The notes beneath the pieces were generated by a model. That model worked only from the letters and a program-made list of their open reading frames with translations. It searched no databases and had not been told where the DNA came from. Of a stretch of 64,000 bases of DNA, positions 1 to 10,409 are shown in pieces. The first letter of the stretch is position 1, and each line of letters begins with the position of its first letter. The stretch is from Cerrena zonata (taxonomy: Eukaryota > Basidiomycota > Agaricomycetes > Polyporales > Cerrenaceae): assembly GCA_038087015.1 (NCBI GenBank), contig JASBNA010000012.1, positions 868,001 through 932,000 of the forward strand. The letters are read 5' to 3'. Position numbers and translations under genes: made by a program.

Positions 1-2707
1 GTCGCTTGACTCTACGGCGCGCTCCTCTCGCTCAACTCGATCCGAAAGACGCTAGGATTTCGGATTTATACTTGGAATCACACAATGACATACTACAGCA
101 TGTCCTGCAGCAGTTCTGTTTCCACCATAGAACACGGACATTAATTCCGAACTTCTTCGAGAAGTTAGGAAAAGTTAGGATCATTGTAAGACCCCAGTGG
201 GTGCGCTCATGAATGAAGTGCATCGCTCATGTCAAGGTTTTCTGTTAGAGCTTATTCGGAAGACGTGTCAATGAGGTAAGTAAGTAGTAAGTGAATGTAC
301 TGGATATTCGAATTTGCTTGGAAATTGCAATGAAACACACTCCCAATCACCGAGCCTCCACACCGCAGACAGATAGATCTGCACCGGTTGGAGCTTTGAA
401 ACTCGAGAGCAGACAGAAAGAATCGGAAGTCGTCCCGGATAGATGGAGATAAGTTGTCGTATAGAAAAAGTTCGTACCTGCGGAGCAGTGCATGAAAGCC
501 GTGTGAGTTCGGCTGTACATTGTATGTCAAGTCGAACCCTGACTTTGTAGCCTAATAGCATAACAGGAAGGGTTTTGTCTTGAATACCGGACATCCGGTA
601 CGGGTGAGAAGGGGTTAGGAAAGTGTGTGATGTTCCAACGTTAATGTTTCACTAGCCTCAATCGGTCTCTCTTCTGATCTGTCTCCGTAGGAGGTAGCAC
701 ATGTGCCCTATTTCCTCCGTGCATCTATATCATCGACCCAATGCCAGTGGTATCATTGAGTTGCTTGATTGGAAATAACAACGCCCATTTTGTCATTGGC
801 GTATCTGATATGATCAGGGTTTCCAGCTTCGTGTGCCAGCGCGCGGAGAAGTCATGAGCATGTTCGCGGCAGGAAAAGCCGAGATGAGATTCATCGCGGT
901 CAAGAAGAAGGCACAGATTGACGGGTTGTACGCAAGTACGTACGATCTTGGAAGGGTAAATTCAATAATGCGATCATTTTTGGGAGGTCCCCCAGGAGGT
1001 CACCTGCTACCATCTGAGGAGTAAGCGGTCACTTACAGAGATGGGAGTGATTGCTTACCGGCTACCCGTTGATCGTGCATGTCAAGATGCCGTAGAGACG
1101 ATATACATATAACTTGCCTACCGCGGAGTTGAGCCATTGTTCGGATCTCATTCTGTTGGCTCAGGGTAGAGCGCCGATTAAATTGTGATTGAGGGAACAA
1201 CGCTGTGACGCGTCGTGAAACTAAAGTCATGACATGACAATCCATTCAAATTTCTATTTCGGGATTGTGCAATCCTCGACGGTCCAATGTTGTGTCAGGC
1301 GCACTAGTATTGGGCGAAGAGGAAAACAAGACATGCGAACCGGCGGTCATCGAGCAATTCTATCAGGCCCTGAGAAATGGTTATAGTAATGACAGTGCTT
1401 TATTGTGTACCTTGCTTCCTTGGTGATATGTAGCGGATCATACACATCGAAGACAGCCACAGCGAAGAGTCCGACATTGACGACTGCGTGTTATGTCGTA
1501 ACCAACAAGACAGCCACCAGAGGCCGGGCACTCCTAGAACTATAGCAATCTAGCTTACCTAGGTGACACCAAGCCGAACCCATGGCAAGAATCGTAAACC
1601 GAAGTTCGTCGGTCTTGTTCGGCAAGGTTGGCAGTACGCTATCAAGCTCTGTTTTTGCCTTGCCTCGTGGCAAAGGAGAAGAACGAGGCACCCGCCTGCG
1701 CATGCCACGAGTTTCTTTGAATGAAATTCTACATTCAGCGAAGGTGATGTTGCTCCCGAGTGTACACTAAGACTAAACCTTAGCGTATATTGAAGCTGCA
1801 ACGGGCTAGTCTGTTCCTTTCTCGGGCCACCTTAGATCATCACGTCTGCAACGATGTGTGCCCTTGTTGGTGCGAAAGTGAATCAGACGTACCTTCCCTG
1901 AGCGTCAGGAGTGGCAAGGATCATAGCAACGAACAACGATAAGGGGGGATTGCTGAGAAACAATATTGAAAGAAGTCAGCACTGAAACACAGAATGGATG
2001 AAATTAGATATGCCACGTATCACTGACCACCTGTTGCTTCACGGGAAGCCACACACGTTGTCTATTCTGACCTAAAAATTTGAGTAAGGTGTTTGGAAGG
2101 GTAACTATGGATAGACGGTTAGTTCCTGCCCAATGTGGCCCTATTTCTATTTCTATCGGATAATTTACGTGGTAGCGACTGTGAATTGGCCATGAGGATC
2201 AAACGGCAGGCATTGTCAAGATATTTTAGGGGAATCCCCAACGATGAGCGGGCCATGTTACTGACAATACACGATGTGGCACGCCGTGAATCACTTGAAA
2301 CGGCACATTTGAGCCCAAAGTGATGTCCATGATAGCATATCGCGCGCATTAGCTGCGCCCATCAGCTTCCGAGAGTCTGAGACAAACAGTTTTGAATCAA
2401 GAAGCAAAGGCACGAGGAGATACATTGACCTTGGAGAGACAAACACGGACAATTTCGAGCAGCCTGATGCTCAAGCTGACATTCGTTGGCGGCGCTGAAC
2501 AAGCAATACCGTTGTTAAGTGCGCCGATCAATTTCCCACGTGGGTGAGCTTGAGTTTTGGACCCATATTTGCATTACTCATCCGACCGCCAACAACATCA
2601 AATTCATCGCTTGAAACACGAAGATCGCCTCTTAACTCGCCAACGACATTGCCGCCGCCGTCGCCGTTGTCATCCACGACGAGCTCACAACGACTCCCAT
2701 CACTGAT
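1..2707. other. unresolved 5' region, no gene assigned
   Basis: No protein family could be recognised here. Several short open stretches look coding, but they do not join into one model. One is a plus-strand segment at about 1241-1430 that reads LVLGEEENKTCEPAVIEQF. Another is at about 838-937, flanked by acceptor-like TTTCCAG and donor-like GTACGT. A third is at about 2310-2500. All lack a start and a convincing chain of splice sites. The region may hold the end of a gene that begins before the window, a fast-evolving intron-rich gene, or decayed sequence. The last 150 bases before 2708 presumably hold the promoter of the ataxin-10 gene. Confidence 0.4.
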
Positions 2708-5504
2708 ATGTCTACCAATCAACGTCTAAGCGATGCATGGACTGCTTTGGATCGCAACAACACCTCCACAGTAGTGCCTCTGATTGATTTGCTCGACGAG
2801 CTAGCTAAAACACTCGCGAGGGAAGAGTCCTTCAGGTAGCATCCCCCCTCTCCCCAATGATGACGATCCCCCCCGACCGTATGCTCACATGCCCACAGAG
2901 TGCAGGTCGGGACATCCGTACCTCCGTTGTGGCCGATACTGCAAGAGATATGGGCCCTCGCAGCAATCCCCACTCCAGATGGGGATAGTAACATACGAAA
3001 CCTGAGACTAAGTGTTGCCAGGTTTACACGGAACCTAGTAGCTGCAGTACCGTATAATCAGCAGCAAGCCTTGTCAGCGCAAATTCCATCTACCACCTGC
3101 CGGATACGACGTTGCTAACTCGAGATGCTCTAGTGTAAATGAATTGCCAATACGCACTCTAATACAACATTATACGTCGTACCTGCACACCCAAAATGAA
3201 ATCTGTAATTACATCGGACATTCTCACCGTATCCTTCTTTCATTAACTTTCCAAGGAAACCCCTACCCACAGCGCTTCCTGTAACTCGTATGCTCATCCA
3301 GGCATTGTCAAATATCGTCACATCAAGCGAGGAGCTCACGCAAAAATTGTGGTCCATGTACATGGACCTTCCGATGGAAAATCTCATACTCATGTACGAA
3401 GACTCCAACTACAATTATTCCCCGACGTGCGGCTGAACATCCCCGCGACAGCCGACTATTAGGCACGGCCGATGGGGCAACCTTAATGTCCACCATGGTG
3501 CTCGTTTTGAATTGCATACACTCCGACAGGGCGCAGGTGTAAGTGCCCGAGACTTCCATTCCACATGCACGGTGCTGCGGTACTAGCGACTGTGAGAGCA
3601 GTCTGCGTGCCACCGTTTCCCTTTCTCGAACAAGTATTGGGTAAAGCCTGACAGAAATCTATTCTAGAGAACAACTTGTGTTCGGCCGCAGCGGTCCACG
3701 GTTGTCAATTTCCCTACTTGACCAGATAGCCGACTCCTTCGAAGCGGATGAAGCATCGGCAAAAAGTCAAGTATTCGACTTAGGGTACGCACACTTTCCA
3801 TTTTGAGCAGCCCAACGTCAATACTGCTTCTGGACGTTCGAAATAGAACATTCTGACCAACGAAAATACAGATACAACATCTTTACTCGGCTATTCGAAG
3901 AAGGCTTGGCTCCTGACTTGTATAGGCAGATATCCATGTGAGTATAGCCTCAAAGCGATCCTATCTCACCTATGTCCTGCCGCCTTCGATGCCGCGTAAC
4001 CGTAACCATGCGCATGCGTATGAGACATATCCTACTGTCCCTCTACTCGTAACCCAAAGTCTCCTCAGTGCATTCATTCTTACCTTGGCTCACACAATAG
4101 GTCCGGCGAAGTGGTCACGCCACACCAAACGACACTGCTCAAGCTGCTCGATTCGTATCTTCACACCGAACCCCAACAGAATTCCGAACCCTTAACCCCA
4201 TCACGAAGACACGACCTTACCAGACTCTTTGTCCAAGAATTTTTTACTCTCGCCGCATACGCGCAAAATGCCATCTGCCGTTCTCTGGGAATAGACCAGA
4301 CCGACGCCAGAAGCGAACCTTTAAAGGAAACCTCTCAATCGCTTAAAGACCGCGCGTTCTCATTCAGCCCGAATGGCACAGATGACGATGATTCATCGTT
4401 GCGGCTGTTTCCGATGGAGGAATTGGATTTGGTTCTCCCCAAAGTCTGCGAAGCTCTGGTGCTCGTAACGCAATGTATCACCTCTTTGACCCTGCACGCA
4501 GCAGAGGACAAAAACGGTAATAATGATAAAGAAGCCGGAACATCACCCACAGTAAGTCTCTCGCCGGCCGACTCGGACAGCCTGAAAGTGTATGTTGCCA
4601 ATGCGCACTCTGCCACTAATATGGGCTTTGTGGAGTCACTGCTCGGTAATTACCATTCTCTCTCTTGTCATACTTCTCGGGAACTTTCTGATACCCCGGT
4701 CGGATGTATTCTTTTTCGCATTTCCCCGATTCATATCGACTTTTTAGACACACTGCGCTTGGTCGATCGCTTTCTTCCAAGAATCACTCTCGGACAAAGA
4801 GTTTCCCCTTCACCTCTCAAGGATGCCAGTGGGAAGACGCCAGAATCGCCAGATGAGAACATTCGTACCGCCGGAGCTAAGGCCCAGTCAGAAGATCCGA
4901 AAGGGTTTATGTACCTGAAGAGAGACCTCGTCCGACTGCTGGGAATCCTTGCCTATCGGTCCAAAGGGGTTCAAGACCGCGTTCGGCTGTGCGAGGGCAT
5001 TCCCGTGGTATTGAATATGTGCGTTATCGATGAGCGTAACCCTTGTGAGTGGTGTTCGTTCGTTGCTTCGTTTCAAGATTCGCATCTTTTTTCAAAAAAG
5101 CTTGAATGACAACCTTCGGTTCTGGCGCCATTCTGGCCAAGTCACCCACCCCTTCTCGTTCTTCACGTCCCCTTCCCTTCACGACCAAATCCCTCTTTCC
5201 CCCTCTCTGTCTGACTGCTGCTTCTTCCATTTTCTCACGAACGTCCTTTCTTTCCCCCTCTTCCTCGATTACATCATGAGATCGTTCCTGGGCAGTTCAG
5301 ACATCTACGGGATCTTCCATTGATTTTAATTCGCTCATTTTTTCGTACACCCAGATTTACGGGAACATGCCATCTTTGCTTTGCGGAATATTCTCGGAGA
5401 ACAATGTCGAGAACCAAACCGTGGTAAACGAAATCCAACCAGTGCGGGAATGGGATGAAAGTGGGGTTCTGTCAGAGAGAGGCCAGATTGAAACCCTCAA
5501 TTAG
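2708..5504 (+). CDS. ataxin-10 homolog (armadillo-like)
   Basis: Nine exons: 2708-2835, 2899-3072, 3134-3204, 3273-3393, 3452-3538, 3668-3784, 3872-3937, 4101-5044 and 5355-5504; all phases agree. The protein is about 619 residues. It shows the hallmarks of fungal ataxin-10: LRLSVARFTRNLVAAVPYNQ near residue 80, an LW..YMDLP..NLILIRLLG segment, SISLLDQIADSF, and the C-terminal Ataxin-10 domain (FMYLKRDLVRLLGILAYRSK, then NPYLREHAIFALRNIL). Family members are alpha-helical armadillo-type proteins linked to cytokinesis and signalling; the molecular function in fungi is poorly known. The last intron (310 nt) and the 3539-3667 intron (129 nt) are long for this window. In the last exon the reading frame breaks at about 5395-5401: NPYLREHAIFALRNILG and the continuing conserved ENQTVVNEIQPV lie in different frames, as if GA were missing from a GAGAGA run. 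Read literally, the protein ends at 5458. Confidence 0.85.
5395..5401 (+). other. apparent 2-nt deletion frameshift in ataxin-10 homolog
   Basis: Upstream codons encode the conserved REHAIFALRNIL in one frame. Downstream codons encode the conserved VENQTVVNEIQPVREWD in the next frame, with no splice signals between them. The junction sequence CTCGGAGAACAA fits loss of one GA unit. Confidence 0.7.
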
Positions 5505-5705
5505 AGAATAGGATTTGTACAGAGTGGACGTGTCAAATATAGCATTATGGCATTTACAGCTTCAATTGAGGTCAAGTGGGGATTAATGGAGGGAAATACC
5601 CGTGTAGGAAGTTCGAATCACAGCAAAGTTTGTTGAATGAAATGGAGAGGAGGTGTACAAACAGTGAACGTTTGAACTCTATCACACAATTTCAAAACGA
5701 TGACT

Positions 5706-7718
5706 CTACTCCTCCTCTTCCTCTTCCTCGAGATCGATAGCACGCTTCTTGCGGTTTCCAGCCGCAGTACCTGCTCGTCTAACGGCAACATCCTCTTCCT
5801 CCTCTTCACTTTCCACATCCATCGCATCATCCAACAAGTCTGCAGGCGCTGCTTTGCTCCCGAGCCCTCCAATCGCACCAGATGTTGATGACGACGAGGC
5901 AGCACCAGCAGCAACGCCCGACGGCGCATCTTCGGTGCCTGGCTTCCCAGAACGCCGTTTGCGTTCCTCAGCCGCCTGCTGGTCAATTTGGGCCTCCAAT
6001 TTCTCCAAATCATCAGCCTCGTCCTCGTCGCCGTCTCCCTCGCCGCCCCGGTGTTTCCGCGTCTTCCGCCGTCGACGTTGGCCGCCGTCATCCGAATCAT
6101 CATGGTCACCTTCCTCTTCTGAATCAGACACGAGGAAATCATCCGTTTGATATTCACCAGGTCCCTTTCTGGGATTCACATCTTCGCCGCCGCCCGATTT
6201 TCGTTTCTTGCGCCTATCATCCCCTCCCCCTCCTCCTCCGCCGCCACCGAATTCATCCTCGGACCCACCGGCAGCAAACACGTCCTCCTCTTCATCATCA
6301 GACCACATATCATCACCCCTCCGTTTACGCGTGTAACTCTGTCTTCTACGTCGTGATCCGCCGAACCCATCATCCTCACCCACCCCACGGGGCCGCTTCG
6401 TCTTCTTTGAAGCCATCTTGAGGAGCTCCATTTTTTCTCGTTCGGGGTCCATGGTGGGATCAGGAGCCATCCGGAGACGCGCGACTTTGTTATGTTTCTG
6501 GCCGACAGCTCTGACGAGCATGCGGTGGGTTTCCGATTGCATGCCCGTCGGACGGAGGGACATGTATCCCGTAACGAGAGCTTCACATTGTAGAATACCG
6601 GCCCGTTTATGCTGCGCAACGAGATAGGTGAGTCCTTGGCCTTGGATGGGCTTCTGTGGCGTCGAAGAAGCGGGGGGCTGTGTGGAGGGTGCTTGAGTTT
6701 GGGAAGGGCCTCCTAAGGCCTGTCGTTGGACAGCGCCGGAGGTATCTACCGTTTGTGTGATGTCGAATAGTTCTTTTCCTAGTTTGAGGCTGAGTGTGCC
6801 GTCGGACCACCGAACGACACGCGCGTTTGATTGTCTTCGCTGTATGTGTTCGTGTTTAATTATCCAAGGTTGTCATGGTGTTGGGAAACACGGCAAGGGG
6901 AAGGGCAGGGTAGAGGTTTAGAGTTCAATTAGCGTGATTGAATTGAAAAAAATTATAATAGTACAGAGAGGAGGTCCTCCTTCTGCAAGTAAATTACTTA
7001 CATCTTGGCCATGCTGGTCTTTGACCCATCGCCACCGAACGGTATTTTCCACTTTGAGTTTGATAGACATGCTCTTCTCGCGTAACGATTCTGCGGTAAG
7101 TTCTTCATCCTCCTGCTCTGGTCCCACGTACGTATCCGGGTGGAAGGGTTTGGAATCCACCTTGACAAAGTTCGGCATGCGGAGAACCCAATGCTAATAG
7201 AACCCCAATACGGCAAGGCGCAACAACCGACCCAGGGGGAAAGAGCGAGAACTCTAATGAGCCCCAACCCTGACATACAGAAGGGGAAATGTGTGGCCAC
7301 TTACCTTGCCGTCCGACGACCTCGGTACGGGTATGTTTGGAATAGCTGCATTAGCTTCAAGGACTTGTTCGACCACGGGCTCGGGCTCGTCGTCTTCGGG
7401 ATATTCCATGGCTTCTCTGTGTCTACGCTCGCTCTCAGAGAGGTCACCCTGGTCCGAGTGGCCCGTCGATCTGGGTCGGGACGTATGAATTAGGGGAGAG
7501 GAAATGGTAACGATAGCGTTATCGGCTCACTCGTCTGGTTTGTTGTCTGCATCTTCACCAAAGAGGTCCTGCATGTCCTCATCGGGATCCTGTGCAGACC
7601 GGTCGTCTTCGCCGTCATGGTCGGACGGAATGGGGTGCATGTGGACGTCGTTGGCTTCCGAGGGAATGCCAGAGCTATCTGTTTTTGTCACAATCCTAAG
7701 AGCATCTGCGAGGGACAT
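5706..7718 (-). CDS. LEO1: Paf1 complex subunit Leo1
   Basis: Four exons on the minus strand: 7531-7718, 7305-7470, 7002-7193 and 5706-6839; 559 residues with all phases consistent. The Leo1 domain is clear: MPNFVKVDSKPFHPDTY, then IKLKVENTVRWRWVKD, then ARVVRWSDGTLSLKLG, and finally GYMSLRPTGMQSETHRMLVR with KVARLRMAPDPTMDPE. As usual for Leo1 the N-terminus is acidic (DHDGEDDRSAQDPDEDMQDL) and the C-terminal half is low-complexity with Asp/Glu and Lys/Arg blocks, a Gly9 run, and an end in Glu runs. Leo1 is part of the nuclear Paf1 complex, which travels with RNA polymerase II and supports histone modification during elongation. The intron between 6840 and 7001 (162 nt) is longer than its neighbours. 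The gene converges with the ataxin-10 homolog, about 200 bp apart. Confidence 0.93.
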
Positions 7719-8796
7719 GCTGCGAGATCCAAGTATGTTTGTGGTCGCGTTGTATGACGGACAACGCGATAATAAGTTGTGGGTGTCGGGAACAACGATT
7801 ATGAGGGTTAGCGCCCATGCACGCCTGAGACGAGTGTGCCGCGGTCATGGGTGACGGCAAGGACAGATGGCAATAACGTTGGGTGTGTGGAGATTAACCA
7901 CGACGTCCATGATCTCTCTGCCTCATCCACAGCCTTCTTTCGATAGAATCCATCCTTGCCATGAGTAGAGTGGCCGTGTGCACCAGTCTTCACATTCGCC
8001 GTTGTCGACGGAGTATTGGCGCTTCAGTCCAAAGCAAAGTGTGATCTCACGATAGCACTAGTAGTCTTCGACAGCAGCCCGCGACATCCCCAAAAGCCAA
8101 CTTACACATCCCAAGAATGTCAGTACATGGCTTCGGAATACACCTATTATTGTATATTGCTTCTGCAAGGACGGAGGGCCAACGGAAACCACGTCTGTCG
8201 CGAATTTGACTATTGCAAAGTAGCTCTCGGCGGCTCTTTCTCGTCTTGCAACACATGTTTCTGAATTCTGTCTGGCCCAACCCTTTCAGGCAGTTTTCAC
8301 AGCATCACCTTCCTATCGATGTTTCTTCCACAGCCCGCTACGGACGGATATCCTCAGGGAGAGACGCCTGAAGTCACCGCCCCCCTCGAGTCACCAGCGA
8401 CTCGGTGCCTTCCCCCAGTCCCAGATGCGCCCACCCTGTCCCATCGCCTTGCTCAAGCAAAAGCCAGATATTTATCCAAGCTCACCACAGAGCTCGAGCA
8501 GACGGGACGGGGACTACGCTGTCGTGTTTCATGAAGGCGGCGGCGAACTTTGATATGAAGATGACGATCCACCCGCCAAATTCACGGTGTGTGTCCAAGT
8601 CCACCCCCCTGACATCAGCCGGCACAGATTCCGAGATCTCATCCGGTACTGTGGATGGTTCGCTTCGAATATTCTTTCTTTGTATAGCCAGTGCACATCT
8701 CCCTTTTGGAGGACCTCTTCAGGCGCTCTCCCTACTGCCTCGACCTTATTTGAAGTCACGGCTCGTTCGCCACTTCCTCCTTCTCTCTCCTTCAAC
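7719..8796. other. divergent intergenic region with coding-like fragments
   Basis: This 1.08 kb lies between the start of LEO1 (minus) and the start chosen for the 8797 gene (plus), so it must carry both promoters. It also contains coding-like pieces. One plus frame at 8319-8530 reads RLAQAKARYLSKLTTELEQ. Another frame at about 8425-8720 reads DGDYAVVFHEGGGEL, then a TGA at about 8552, then CVQVHPPDISRHRFRDLIRY. I could not connect them by splicing. They may be a small separate gene with a disabling change, or 5' leader sequence. Confidence 0.4.
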
Positions 8797-10409
8797 ATGT
8801 TCACCCATCGTCCCTCTGCCCAAATGACTTCATCTCCTCGGTGCGCCTTCCAACACCTCTTCGCCCATTGTCACTAACATTTATTCGTTGGACAGTGTTC
8901 AGAGCAGCGTGTCCCCCGTCCCGCACACCGGGACCCCCCGCAGCGAGTCGGCCTCTGCTAGTCCTCAGTGGAGCAACACGAGTCAGTTTATCAGCGACGG
9001 CAACCTCGACATTAGCAACTTCATCGTACGCTTTCCTCATCCTCTGCTTACTCGATGATCACTCACAGTGGCTCTTTAGAACAACTCTCCATACATGCCC
9101 TGTGTTGACCCTTATTTGGACGATGGTGCCGTGTATAATAGCAGCCAGTCTGGCTCCCCTTCTCCCTATCCCGGCGAAACCTTCTACCAGCCATCTCAAA
9201 CCCTCCCTGCCAACTCCTTGCTCCTCTCCCCAGCGGCCCCTTACGGCACCAACTCTAACATGAACATGAACACGTTCTACGGTCTTGAAAGCCATAACCA
9301 CCACGGTCATTCGGCTAGTCAACGTCCGTCGCCCATCCCTCACATCCGTATCGATACCCAATTCACATCACCCCCATTGACAGGCGCAAATGTCTCAACC
9401 CCAAACCACTCCAGCTCTGCTCTCAGTGCGTACAGTACCAGTCCTCCTTCCGGCCATAAATCGCCTTACACCCCACCTTCGATCTCTCCCGCTTCCAACA
9501 CTCTCATCATCGATCCAGGCCACCACTCCCCCCATTCGCCCACCTCGCTCATGCACTACGGCGGTCAAGCAATGTCTCCCACGCCCAAAAGCCCCTACGC
9601 CCCTCATACTTACACTCCTTCGCCCACTTCTTCCATCAGCGCGTTCGGGGACATGACTTTGGCTACCCACATGGACTTTCCCCGTAACCATGTTCCTCAC
9701 GCTCCCCAGATGCCTCGCACTGTCCAACCCGTCCCAAGCGTTTATGACCTCGCCAAGATGTTCCCTGGATTCAACCACATGGTTCCCCAGAAGACATACC
9801 GCCCTAACACTCAAAGTGACAGGCGTCGGTACGTCGAGGAGGTCCAACTCGAGCAACCCATCATGTTCTACGTTTCAGGCCCCGATGGGCTTGGAATCTC
9901 CTGCCGCGATGCTCTCAGCAGTCGTTTCATTCGTTTGCGCGACAGAGACGACCAGATGTTCATCAACCGTGGTCCCAGTGTCTCTATTCGAGTCCAGGTA
10001 CGCACTTTGTCCCCCATCTTCTGCCAATACCGATAGCTGACCGATTTTCTAGTGGCCTGGATACCCAGCTTGGAGTCGTCAGATTCCCACTCGCGACTTC
10101 CGTACACCGCCAGGCCCTATTACGCGTGCTAAACTGGCAAAGAACGTCGCTAAGACGGTGGACAGGTTTATCATCGTACGTATTGGTTTCTGCCATATAT
10201 GCCTATTACCGCCTCATGCTATATACCTGTACTCATAATACCTGTTATTTTTGTAGGAAAATTCTCAGAAACCTATGGAGGACGACGCTGATTCCCGCTG
10301 GCGTGTTGGCAATGACCACATTAGCGTGGACAGGTTGGAGATCGTTGGACTCCAACATGTGAGCATGGGTAGCTGGCAGGTCCACCTCCGTTTGCGCCCT
10401 GCCATGTAG
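8797..10409 (+). CDS. unrecognised Ser/Pro-rich protein with conserved-looking C-terminal domain
   Basis: Five exons: 8797-8840, 8896-9025, 9080-9997, 10053-10175 and 10257-10409; 455 residues. Phases are consistent and every intron is 54-81 nt with good GT..AG ends. The start at 8797 has a favourable context (TTCAACATG) and leads directly into the first donor. Residues about 30-270 are rich in Ser, Pro, His and Tyr (for example SPTSLMHYGG, SPYAPHTYTPSPTSS), typical of disordered regulatory regions. The last about 185 residues form a dense globular segment containing VYDLAKMFPGFNHMVPQKTY, GISCRDALSSRFIRL, WPGYPAWSRQIPTRDF and a Trp-Arg-Val/His-Val-Ser-Met-Gly-Ser-Trp end. I do not recognise the family. 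The layout resembles fungal transcriptional regulators, but no zinc finger, homeodomain or HMG box is visible, so no function is assigned. Confidence 0.75.

Noticed and set aside
3539..3667. Two tiny introns with a micro-exon in the ataxin-10 gene
   Set aside because: One intron would be only 27 nt. A single 129 nt intron gives the conserved AQVEQLVFGRSGPRLSISLL with correct phase.
5749..6150. 133-codon plus-strand frame
   Set aside because: Antisense shadow of the acidic, repeat-rich part of LEO1; serine/proline runs are the complement of Glu/Lys codons.
5706..6563. First idea that the acidic protein is TFIIF alpha
   Set aside because: The joined exons give the Leo1 signatures (NTVRWRW, VRWSDGTLSL, MSLRPTGMQSETHR) and no TFIIF winged-helix motif.
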